Source of the DNA: JAPLHP01 sp963720375
Lineage (GTDB): Bacteria > Chloroflexota > Dehalococcoidia > UBA2247 > RBG-13-53-26
Direction of reading: 5' to 3'
Length of the DNA stretch: 64,000 bases
Assembly: GCA_963720375.1 (NCBI GenBank)
Contig: CAVRFM010000017.1
Span: 1 to 64,000, forward strand
In this document: positions 55,630 to 63,624 of the stretch, in pieces
How positions within the stretch are numbered: position 1 is the first letter of the stretch
How the letters are laid out: every line of letters starts with the position of its first letter
Translations under genes and position numbers: made by a program
The notes under the pieces: model-generated
Told to the model about the DNA's origin: nothing
Seen by the model: only the letters and a program-made list of their open reading frames with translations
The model's database searches: none

Positions 55630-57513
55630 ATGGATACAGTGAGGAGCAAGATATCAGTGCAAGACTCAATGTATGCTGCCCGTTCTTTTGTGCAACGCTA
55701 CGGAGATCTCTTTGGATTCATGAATGATGCGGTGGCCGTTCTGCAACTGGATGGCGTGGTCATAGTTGCTAATGACGCCATGGCAACGCTAACCGGTTGC
55801 AGTATTGAAGAACTGCAGGGAATGAATATTGCCTGTCTCCTGTCAATCGACGACTTTCGAAAGGTTGTCGATCGACAGGAGCAGCAGATCAAAGGAGAGG
55901 CTGTAACCCAGCGCTACGAACTCGTGTGGATTAGAAAAGACGGCGCAAAGGTCATTGGCGAGTCGGTGACTAGACTGATTGGTGAACAAGGCCGACCCGC
56001 TGCTGTCTTGACAATCGTGAAGAACATAACCGAGCAGAAGCGAGTGCAGGAGGCACTGCGAAAGGAGAGGGATAGGGCACAAAGGTACCTTGACGTCGCA
56101 GGAGTGGCCATACAGGTTATCGACGCAAATCAAACAGCGACATTGACAAACAAGAAGTGTAGTGAAATGTTAGGATACAAAGAAAGTGAGATTGTTGGTA
56201 AGAATTGGTTTGATACGTTCACGCCTGAAAGAAACAGGGCCAGAGCAAAAGCCATCTTTACAAAGCTGATCTCAGGCCAGATTGGGCTCAGCAGATGTGT
56301 TGAAAGTCCGGTGCTGACAAAGACTGGGCAAGAAAGGATCATCTCTTGGTACAACACCACGCTGCTGAAGGACGAGGCGGGTAATACTATCGGGGTACTC
56401 GGTTCCGGAGAGGATATCACTGAGCGAAAGCGTATGGAGAAAGCATTGCTGGAGAGTGAGGAACGCTATCGAACGCTTTTCGAGGATTCGAGGGATGCCA
56501 TTTTTATCTTGGACAAGGCTGGCAGGGTCATTGATGCGAACGAAGCAGCTCTGGGGCTGTTGGAGTATAGCAAACAAGAGATAGCGGAGTTGTATCTGTT
56601 GCAAAGAGCCGTTAATACAACTCAGAGAGAGGACTTTCTGAAGCAAATAGGGGAAAAGGGGTACTTAGGAGACTATGAGATGAAAATGCGTAAGAAAGAC
56701 GGCTCGGAGATTTACTGTCTCCTCACCTTCACAGCAGAGCGCAATGCAGATGGAGACGTCATGGGATACGAGGGCATTGTCCGCGACGTCACAACACAAA
56801 AGCGGATGGAACGCAGCCTGTCCCTCTATATCACCCAAGTTACGAAGGCACAGGAAGAGGAACGGAAGCGCATTGCTCGAGAGCTGCATGATGATACCGT
56901 TCAAGCGCTCTCTGCCTTGTCACTGGACATCCAACGCATTGGCAAAGGCCGGAAGCGATTGCCTGATGAGACTACCAGGGAACTAGAGCAAGTCCGGCAA
57001 AAGGTTACTAATATAGCGGAGGAGTTGAGCCATCTCAGTCGTGCCCTAAGGCCGAGTGTTCTGGATCACTTAGGTCTCATACCTGCGTTGAAATCACTCA
57101 CAAGTGATTTGTCAGGAAGGGGCAAGGTCAGTGTCAGCGTCGAAGTGACTGGCACTGAGCGACGTTTGTCGCCAGAAGTGGAGTTGGGTCTATTCCGAAT
57201 TGCCCAAGAGGCTATCAGAAATGTCAGGAAGCATTCAGAGGCAACGACTGCAGTGGTGGCTGTTCGGTTTGATCCCAGCCGGGTCACAGTAACGATCAAT
57301 GACAATGGCAAGGGATTTGACATCCCTGCGAGGTTGGACGACCTGAGCGCAATGGGTCGGCTGGGCTTGGTTGGCATGCAAGAGCGCTCGCAACTACTTA
57401 ATGGTGAGCTTACAGTCCACTCCAAGCCGGGTGCAGGAACAACAATAAGAATTGAAATCAGCTCACCTGCCCAGGATCTTGGCGTGAGTGAAACCCGCAT
57501 CATCTCCGGCTGA
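55630..57513 (+). CDS. PAS-domain sensor histidine kinase (HisKA_3 type)
   Basis: 627 residues without membrane segments, so a cytoplasmic sensor. Three PAS domains are visible: about 25-135, 148-270 (ending GVLGSGEDITERKRMEKAL) and 275-395. The HisKA_3 dimerisation helix has the phosphorylated His in RIARELHDDTVQALSAL (about 421), and the ATPase domain has ENxR-like EAIRNVRKHS and the G box NDNGKGFDI. It pairs with the preceding response regulator. The ligands of the PAS domains are unknown. Confidence 0.9.
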   Translation: MDTVRSKISVQDSMYAARSFVQRYGDLFGFMNDAVAVLQLDGVVIVANDAMATLTGCSIEELQGMNIACLLSIDDFRKVVDRQEQQIKGEAVTQRYELVWIRKDGAKVIGESVTRLIGEQGRPAAVLTIVKNITEQKRVQEALRKERDRAQRYLDVAGVAIQVIDANQTATLTNKKCSEMLGYKESEIVGKNWFDTFTPERNRARAKAIFTKLISGQIGLSRCVESPVLTKTGQERIISWYNTTLLKDEAGNTIGVLGSGEDITERKRMEKALLESEERYRTLFEDSRDAIFILDKAGRVIDANEAALGLLEYSKQEIAELYLLQRAVNTTQREDFLKQIGEKGYLGDYEMKMRKKDGSEIYCLLTFTAERNADGDVMGYEGIVRDVTTQKRMERSLSLYITQVTKAQEEERKRIARELHDDTVQALSALSLDIQRIGKGRKRLPDETTRELEQVRQKVTNIAEELSHLSRALRPSVLDHLGLIPALKSLTSDLSGRGKVSVSVEVTGTERRLSPEVELGLFRIAQEAIRNVRKHSEATTAVVAVRFDPSRVTVTINDNGKGFDIPARLDDLSAMGRLGLVGMQERSQLLNGELTVHSKPGAGTTIRIEISSPAQDLGVSETRIISG

Positions 57514-57546
57514 TGGTCAAGCAGGGATAGTGAAGAAGGAGGGTTC

Positions 57547-58332
57547 ATGGAGTATACCGACATCATCCTCGAAAAGAAGGACGGCGTAGCCTGGATTACC
57601 TTGAACCGGCCGAAGGCATTGAACGCCTTGGCCCCCGATACTCACAGGCAATTGCAGCATGCCCTGCTGGAGATCGATAAAGATCCTGAAGTGCGGGTGG
57701 GAGTCATCACTGGTGCTGGCCGAGCCTTTTGCGCCGGCGGGGATCTTAAATGGATCAGCTCCCACAGGGACGACCACAGAGCCATAGCTGGCTATGGGCA
57801 GCTATTCCATGACACCTTCTATATCATGGAGCACATGAGCAAGGTAATCATTGCCATGGTCAATGGCCTCTGCTATGCCGGCGGCATCGAATTGATGGAG
57901 GCATGTGATTTGGCCTATGCTGCCGAAGATATCATGCTGGGCGATCAGCATGCTACCTACGGGCTCGTCCCGGGCGGAGGAGGATCACAGAGGCTCCCCC
58001 GGCTTATACCACTGAGAAAGGCTAAGGAGCTTCTGTTCACCGGCGACTGGATCACAGCAAAAGAGGCCGAGCACTACGGCCTGATCAATAAGGCAGTGCC
58101 TGCCGACAAACTCAGGGATCACGTCATGGAGGTGGTGAACAAACTGCTCCAGCGGAGCCCTATGGCTTCCAAATACATCAAGTACGCCGTTAACCGCGGG
58201 ATGCAGGTCGATCTCTATACCGGAGTGGAACTGGAGAAATCCGCGTCCATGGCCCACTTCCAGACAGAAGATTCCAAGGAAGGAATCTCAGCTTTCATGG
58301 AGAAGAGAAAGCCCCAGTTCCCTGGAAGATAA
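57547..58332 (+). CDS. Enoyl-CoA hydratase/isomerase
   Basis: 261 residues of the crotonase fold. GRAFCAGGDLKWISS forms the first half of the oxyanion hole, and GLCYAGGIELMEACDLAYA with HATYGLVPGGGGSQRLPR gives the second half. The residue in the usual catalytic Glu position is present in GGIELM. AGGAGGG precedes the start. It follows the kinase gene on the same strand and may complete a beta-oxidation step for the island pathway. Confidence 0.88.
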   Translation: MEYTDIILEKKDGVAWITLNRPKALNALAPDTHRQLQHALLEIDKDPEVRVGVITGAGRAFCAGGDLKWISSHRDDHRAIAGYGQLFHDTFYIMEHMSKVIIAMVNGLCYAGGIELMEACDLAYAAEDIMLGDQHATYGLVPGGGGSQRLPRLIPLRKAKELLFTGDWITAKEAEHYGLINKAVPADKLRDHVMEVVNKLLQRSPMASKYIKYAVNRGMQVDLYTGVELEKSASMAHFQTEDSKEGISAFMEKRKPQFPGR

Positions 58333-58651
58333 CATCGTCTATAGGGTTTGCGCGTCCATCTCAATCCACTGCCCATTTGGGGATGACCGTTGATCCTCCA
58401 TCTCCTCTCCCAAGGCCATGGGTGACTTCCACTACAGCAACCAAGTTGGATGGAGAGCCATGATAAGGTGACCAGTAGGCAAGCAATCCAACTCTCGTGC
58501 TTGGAGCCACCAAAATTCCGGTGTTCGACTCGCTTGACTAGTTGGACCTTCAATGTGCCATCAGCGGCATCTGGGATACGGTCAGACGAGGCTTGCGCGG
58601 CGACAACCTGCTCTTATCTCCAGCCGGAGTGATCCGCCTTCCCCAACACAT
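58333..58651. other. Interval without a clear gene
   Basis: No gene or structure I can support lies between the hydratase and the integrase. Confidence 0.4.
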
Positions 58652-59675
58652 TCACCTTCGCTTGGCAGCAGCAGACTTCAGGTTGCCCAGATTCATCCTG
58701 TCCATCGGCGAGAACTTCCGGTGCTGAACTCTGACATGAGCCGAAGCCAAGTTGACATAACGCTTGACCATCTCCAAAGTGGTGTGCCCCAGGATCTGTT
58801 GCAGGGTGAACACATCGCCGCCATTCACGAGATAGTTCGTGGCGAAAGTATGGCGACAGAGATGGGCATGGAGACGCCTCACGCCAGACTTCCGGGCGAG
58901 GCGGCGGATCATGAGCTGCACTGCATCGTCGCTCATGGCTCTCCCCTCCAGGGTCAGGAAGACGCGGTCATCCTCTGCAGCGAGTCGTGCCGACCTGAAG
59001 TGGTAGATGTACCTCAGCAAGATCTTTTGGGCCACGCTGCCGATAGGCACAATGCGCTCCTTGGCACCCTTGCCCATCACCTTAAGATAGCCCTCGTCGA
59101 TGTGGGCGTCGGCCATTCTGAGACCAGCCACTTCTGAGAGCCTCAGGCCGGTGTCCAGGAGCGTGATCAAGATGGCAATATCGCGGCACCCCGCAGTGGT
59201 CTCCGGGTTAAGACAGGCCAGAATCCGGCTAACTTCATCATCCCTGATAACATCCGCGAGCTTCTGAGGAGCCTTTGGCACCCTGAGATTGCCTAGGACA
59301 TTCTCTGCCGTGTAGCCCTCTCTGTGAAGCCAGCCGAAAAAGCTCTTCAGGCCCCGGACATAGGTCTGGATGCTTATGGCTCGCAGGTTGTCCTCGCCTG
59401 GTTGCGCAGGGGTGGCCTTCCCATTTCTTCTTGGTCTGGAGATAGAGAATGAACTCCCGCACTACACCCACATCCAAGTTTTCCAGGGTATGAGGTAGCC
59501 CCTGTCCTCTGAGATAATCCCCGAAGTACCTCAGCACGCGGGAGTACCAGAGCACAGTCTGCTGCGATTTCCCCTCACTGCGGTTGTACGCTTCAAAATG
59601 CTTCGCCAGCGTTTCCAGAGGAATGTTGCCCTTCTCCAACTCCTGCCACCTCTTGTTTCTACTTGTCACCACCAT
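58652..59675 (-). pseudogene. Tyrosine recombinase (island integrase), frameshifted
   Basis: The N-terminal part starts at ATG 59,675 (AAAGGGG before it) and has the SAM-like core-binding domain (TVLWYSRVLRYFGDYLRGQG). After LQTKKKWEG, around 59,405-59,416, the reading frame shifts by one; the other frame continues smoothly through SIQTYVRGLKSFFGWLHREG and RVPKAPQKLADVI into the catalytic domain. That keeps all active residues: Arg in TGLRLSEVAG, Lys in GKGAKER, HLCR, LGHTTLE and the Tyr in VKRYVNLA. The whole protein would be about 340 residues. Its place beside the tRNA 3' end is that of an island integrase. The shift is real decay, an error, or ribosomal frameshifting. Confidence 0.85.
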
Positions 59676-59709
59676 CTTAAGCCCCTTTCTTCCTGGGAGG
59701 TCAAAAATG

Positions 59710-59747
59710 CGTGACCGCCCTGTGATTAGTCCGTGAGCCCTGGGTGA
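59710..59747 (+). repeat. Right arm-type array: NGTGA every 11 bp
   Basis: CGTGA (59,710), TGTGA (59,721), CGTGA (59,732) and GGTGA (59,743) are spaced exactly 11 bases apart between the integrase start and the tRNA. The left end of the island has CGTGA at the same 11-bp spacing in the same orientation. Confidence 0.6.
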
Positions 59748-59864
59748 TGATGGCTTTTGTCGGTTTTTGGCATTTAGTCAAGCAATCGCTGGCGGGGGAG
59801 GGTTTCGATTGCTTGCCTTGGTGAAATCAGAGGGGCTCCTTTCGATGGAATCCCCGTTTTCCAA

Positions 59865-59912
59865 AGCTGGAGCGGGTGACGAGATTCGAACTCGCGACTC
59901 CTTGCTTGGGAA
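59865..59912 (-). repeat. Right attachment site within tRNA-Gly
   Basis: The 48 bp identical to 33,585-33,632. It covers the 3' half of the tRNA gene, so the insertion leaves the tRNA intact. Confidence 0.88.
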
Positions 59913-59942
59913 GCAAGCACTCTACCGCTGAGTTACACCCGC
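59868..59942 (-). tRNA. tRNA-Gly (anticodon CCC)
   Basis: A 75-base cloverleaf on the minus strand with encoded CCA. Acceptor stem GCGGGTG/CACCCGC, D arm with AGCGGTAGAGT, anticodon stem CTTGC/GCAAG around the loop TTCCCAA (anticodon CCC, reading GGG), and T arm GCGAGTTCGAATCTCGT. It is the integration target of the island to its left. Confidence 0.95.
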
Positions 59943-59960
59943 TCTATATCTATAGTGGAA

Positions 59961-59989
59961 GTTTAATGAGCCCTGGATAACACTGTCAA
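59961..59989 (-). promoter_or_regulatory. Candidate promoter of tRNA-Gly
   Basis: On the minus strand TTGACA (59,989-59,984), 17 bases, TTAAAC (59,966-59,961), placing the start about ten bases before the mature tRNA. It lies between xerD and the tRNA. Confidence 0.4.
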
Positions 59990-60022
59990 GCAGTCAACTT
60001 GACATAATACTAAGGGCAATGT

Positions 60023-60997
60023 TTAGGAACTATGCTCAGGGGGCACATCTTCCGGCGCACCCCCGTCTTCCTTCTTCCTGCCATGAAAGGACCTGTGTAC
60101 CTCTCTCAGTTGCCTGTCGGTGACATGGGTATAGACCTGGGTCGTTCTGATGCTTTCGTGCCCCAGCATCTCCTGAACCGAGCGAATATCGGCGCCGGCA
60201 CTTAACAGGTCTGTGGCAAACGAATGCCTCAACGTGTGAGGGGTGGCCTTTACAGGCAGGCCGCACATTCTGGCATATTTGGCCACGATGAGCTGTATCG
60301 ACCTGGACGTCAACCGCATATTCTGGCCATCCTTTGACATGTCTATGCCGCCGGAATACCGGATAAACAACGGCTTGAAATGGTCTTCACGGGTGTCCAG
60401 GTAACGCCTGATCCACTCCGCAGCGCTGTCGGACAGAAACACCACCCGTGGCTTACTCCCTTTGCCAACCACTCCGAACTCCTTGCGCTCCAGGTCTACC
60501 TGGTCCCGATTGAGCCGCGCCAGTTCGGAGACTCTGAGGCCGGTGCTGAACAGGGTTTCCAGGATAGCTCTGTCTCTTAAACCTATTACGTCTGAAGTGT
60601 CCGGACTGTTTAAGAGTCTTTGCAATTGATCCGGATTCAGAAAAGTCACCGTTCTGGCCGCAACCTTGGGGAGATCTATCTTCTCCGGCGGCAGCGTTGA
60701 GATATTACGCTGGACTACGAGATAACGCAGACAAGCCCTGAGAGCGATAATGTGATAGCTCTGAGTGATCTTCTTCAGGGGCAAGCCGTCCGGACCAGTT
60801 ATCCGTGATAAATACAGCCTGTATTTTCGGACCAGTTCCAGGTCGATGTCCTCCGGTTTTATCCCCGGAGACGTCTCCGCCAGCCATTCCGAAAAACGCT
60901 TCAAATAGTGCCGGTAGACCTTGATTGTCAGCGGGGCAGCACCCTTTTCAACCTCCATATATTCCAGGAACTGGTCGATGGCTTCATCGGTAGTCAT
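60023..60997 (-). CDS. xerD: Tyrosine recombinase XerD/XerC-like (core)
   Basis: 324 residues with the full catalytic set: Arg155 (TGLRVSELARL), Lys179 (VGKGSKPR), His254 and Arg257 (HTLRH), His280 (LGHESI) and Tyr289 (QVYTHV). The N-terminal helical domain is complete. It is located next to hflX and is not frameshifted, so I take it as the chromosome-dimer resolution recombinase, not part of the island. A mobile integrase cannot be fully excluded. Confidence 0.85.
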   Translation of the reverse strand: MTTDEAIDQFLEYMEVEKGAAPLTIKVYRHYLKRFSEWLAETSPGIKPEDIDLELVRKYRLYLSRITGPDGLPLKKITQSYHIIALRACLRYLVVQRNISTLPPEKIDLPKVAARTVTFLNPDQLQRLLNSPDTSDVIGLRDRAILETLFSTGLRVSELARLNRDQVDLERKEFGVVGKGSKPRVVFLSDSAAEWIRRYLDTREDHFKPLFIRYSGGIDMSKDGQNMRLTSRSIQLIVAKYARMCGLPVKATPHTLRHSFATDLLSAGADIRSVQEMLGHESIRTTQVYTHVTDRQLREVHRSFHGRKKEDGGAPEDVPPEHSS

Positions 60998-61073
60998 AGC
61001 AGCCTTTTCCCCCGTTTAAATCTCGGTTCGCATAACGGCACTTTTGCGAAGTTACCATCTCGGGACCTCTTTA

Positions 61074-62222
61074 TCAATCCTTTGACATAATCAGAATCTC
61101 TGAGATGCGCTGCAGGAGGCCGTCCAGGCCGGTTCCCTGGCTCGCCGAAACAGGTATCATGCCCTCCAGCTTCACGGGTATCATGCCCTGCAGGTTCAGT
61201 TGCAGGCGCTGCTCCAAATCTTCTTTCACCAAACCGTCGCTGCCCAACAGGTCTATTTTATTGAGCACTGTCAATCTCGGCTTGGTATCCAGCTCCAGCT
61301 CAATCAATATGTCCTCCACAGTCTGGTACTGCTCAGCAGCATTCTTATGTGTTATGTCTACTACGTGAACCAGCAAATCTGCTTCAGTCAGTTCCTCCAA
61401 CGTTGCCCTGAAAGCAGCCACTACTGTAGGAGGCAGCTTATGAATAAAGCCAACAGTGTCCGTCATGAGTACGGTCTGCTGGTCAGGCAACTTCAGACGG
61501 CGTGTTGTGGGATCCAGAGTAGCGAACAGCTTGTTTTCTACAAACACGTCAGCACCGCTCAGCGCATTCAGCAATGTGCTTTTGCCAGCATTGGTATAGC
61601 CTACCAGCGCCACAATCGGCACGCCGCTTCTCTTGCGCTGTGTTCTGTAAAGAGCGCGATGCTTTCGTACATCTTCAAGTTCCTTCTTCAACCGTTGAAT
61701 CCTGCGCTCAACAAGACGTCTATCGGTTTCTATCTGCGTTTCACCCGGGCCTCTGGTTCCTATCCCGGCACCCAACCGCTCCAGATGGCTCCACTGTCCG
61801 GCCAGACGAGGCAGCAGATATTGATGTTGCGCCAACTCTACCTGCAATTTCCCCTCATGCGTCTGTGCCCGCCTGGCAAATATGTCCAGAATCAATGCCG
61901 TCCGGTCGATAATCTTAATATCAAGGAAAGCATCCTCCAGATTGCTCTGTTGACGCGTCGAAAGCTCGTCATTACAGATCACCACGTTGAATCCTATGTC
62001 CTCCTTGAGGGCCACCAGTTCCTTCAGCTTTCCGCTCCCCAAATACATGGGCGTATGCCTTTCCAATCGCTGTACCATCTGGCCCACCACCTCTACACCG
62101 GCCGTATCGGCCAGGTTCGCCAGCTCACCCAGCGAGTCTTCCAGTATCCATCTGTCCCTGTTGTCTTTCATCTCTACCGCCACCAGGAAGGCTTTTTCCC
62201 GGACCTCAGCAGTGGAAACCAT
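61074..62222 (-). CDS. hflX: GTPase HflX
   Basis: Ribosome-associated GTPase that splits stalled ribosomes under stress. 382 residues: N-terminal subdomain with YLGSGK, linker GAGIGTRGPGETQIETDRR, and the G domain with G1 GYTNAGKST, G3 DTVGF and G4 NKID. AAAGGAGG supports the start. Near the C terminus GMIPVKLEGMIPVSAS contains a short duplication placed just before the SAS (G5) motif. The upstream region has four TTATGTCA repeats. Confidence 0.93.
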   Translation of the reverse strand: MVSTAEVREKAFLVAVEMKDNRDRWILEDSLGELANLADTAGVEVVGQMVQRLERHTPMYLGSGKLKELVALKEDIGFNVVICNDELSTRQQSNLEDAFLDIKIIDRTALILDIFARRAQTHEGKLQVELAQHQYLLPRLAGQWSHLERLGAGIGTRGPGETQIETDRRLVERRIQRLKKELEDVRKHRALYRTQRKRSGVPIVALVGYTNAGKSTLLNALSGADVFVENKLFATLDPTTRRLKLPDQQTVLMTDTVGFIHKLPPTVVAAFRATLEELTEADLLVHVVDITHKNAAEQYQTVEDILIELELDTKPRLTVLNKIDLLGSDGLVKEDLEQRLQLNLQGMIPVKLEGMIPVSASQGTGLDGLLQRISEILIMSKD

Positions 62223-62247
62223 CTTTTTTTTGGAAATAATGCCTCCT

Positions 62248-62360
62248 TTATGTCAACATCTTATGTCAGCCGGTCAACATTATGTTAACAACTTATGTCA
62301 ATCAGCAGCCCAATTCAACCAGCTACCAGGCAAAGCTGATAACATATTACTTATGTCAAC
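62248..62360. repeat. Four TTATGTCA(A) repeats upstream of hflX
   Basis: TTATGTCA begins at 62,248, 62,261, 62,293 and 62,351. Read on the minus strand, the direction of hflX, each is TGACATAA, often TTGACATAA. The same TTGACATAA is found on the plus strand near 59,999 and 61,082. It may be a regulator site or redundant -35 elements. Confidence 0.45.
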
Positions 62361-62423
62361 TTGCTGGCGGGGGTCACCTGCAGGTTCCAGGGGGTCCCCG
62401 CAAAATCGCTGATTTTGTGGGAT

Positions 62424-63602
62424 TTACTTCCTGACGGCCTGCGACCTGCTCCACGCCAGCAGACACTCCAATCCTTCATCAATCTCACTGTCCGCCGCGG
62501 TTAGTGACAGACGAATGTACCCTTCTCCATACTTGCCGTAGCCCGTGCCTGGTGTAACCACCACGCCAGCACCATCCAGCAGCTTTGTGGCATACTCTGC
62601 CGACGTATAGCCATCAGGAATTCCCGCCCAGATGTAAAGGCTGGCCTTGGGAGGAGTTACCCGAAGCCCCATCTCACGGAGCACCTTGACGATCCGGTCA
62701 CGCCTCCGCTGATAAATGGCATTGTGCTCCTCAATACAACTCTGGTCTCCGCGCAGCGCCTCGATGGCCGCATACTGGATGGCCTGGGGTATCCCCGAGT
62801 CCAGATTCGATTTGAACCTCATCAGGGCGTCCCTTATCTGCGCGTTGCCCACCGCCATCCCCACCCGCCATCCTGTCATGTTATAGCTTTTGGACAGAGA
62901 ATGGAACTCCACTCCCACGTCCTTCGCGCCCGGCACCTCCAGGAAGCTCGGCGGCCGATAGCCATCAAAGGCAACCTCAGTGTAAGGGGCATCATGGCAA
63001 ACCACCAGATCATACTTCCTGGCAAACGCCACAGCTTTTTTGAAGAAATCGATCCCGGCCACCGCTCCCGTAGGGTTGTTGGGATAATTCAACCACAGCA
63101 CTTTGGCACGGCGCGCCACCTCCGGCGGCACCCGCTCCAGGTCAGGCAAGAAACCGTTGTCCTCAGTCAAGGGCATGAAGTAAGCCTCGCCGCCGGCAAA
63201 CATCGTGCTCACAGAGTAAACGGGATACGCCGGGTCAGGAATAAGGGCCACATCGCCGGGATCTATAAAGCAAAAGGCAATATGCCCGATACCTTCCTTT
63301 GAACCGATCAGAGGCAGTACCTCTTTGTCAGGATCAAGGACTACCCCAAAACGCCGCTCATACCACTCGGCGATAGCCCGACGGAATTCGGGCAGGCCAT
63401 AGGTTTCCGGATATCTGTGATTGGCCGGCACCTTCGCCTCCCGGCACAGCCTCTGGATAATACTATCCGGCGTCGCAATATCAGGGTCGCCAATGCCAAA
63501 GCTGATCACCTTCTCTCCCCTGCTCTTTCTCTCGGCTATCTTTTGAGATATCCGTACAAAGAGATAGGGTGGCAGCTCTTCAATACGTTTAGAAACCTTC
63601 AT
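62424..63602 (-). CDS. dapL: LL-diaminopimelate aminotransferase
   Basis: Converts tetrahydrodipicolinate directly to LL-diaminopimelate with glutamate as donor, the short lysine/peptidoglycan-precursor route. 392 residues from the ATG at 63,602 with GGAGGAGC. Fold-type I PLP features: NYPNNPTGAV, the PLP Lys in HSLSKSYNMTGWRVG, and the C-terminal Arg in YIRLSLT. dapF begins upstream, ending 22 bases before, which supports dapL over other aminotransferases. Confidence 0.9.
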   Translation of the reverse strand: MKVSKRIEELPPYLFVRISQKIAERKSRGEKVISFGIGDPDIATPDSIIQRLCREAKVPANHRYPETYGLPEFRRAIAEWYERRFGVVLDPDKEVLPLIGSKEGIGHIAFCFIDPGDVALIPDPAYPVYSVSTMFAGGEAYFMPLTEDNGFLPDLERVPPEVARRAKVLWLNYPNNPTGAVAGIDFFKKAVAFARKYDLVVCHDAPYTEVAFDGYRPPSFLEVPGAKDVGVEFHSLSKSYNMTGWRVGMAVGNAQIRDALMRFKSNLDSGIPQAIQYAAIEALRGDQSCIEEHNAIYQRRRDRIVKVLREMGLRVTPPKASLYIWAGIPDGYTSAEYATKLLDGAGVVVTPGTGYGKYGEGYIRLSLTAADSEIDEGLECLLAWSRSQAVRK

Positions 63603-63624
63603 TGCTCCTCCAATAGATGCCGGC

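Noticed and set aside
58541..58560. GTTCGACTCGC considered as a tRNA T arm
   Set aside because: No surrounding cloverleaf can be formed.
60023..60997. Second tyrosine recombinase considered as part of the island
   Set aside because: It lies on the core side of the tRNA, outside the 48-bp repeats, and is linked to hflX and dapL.
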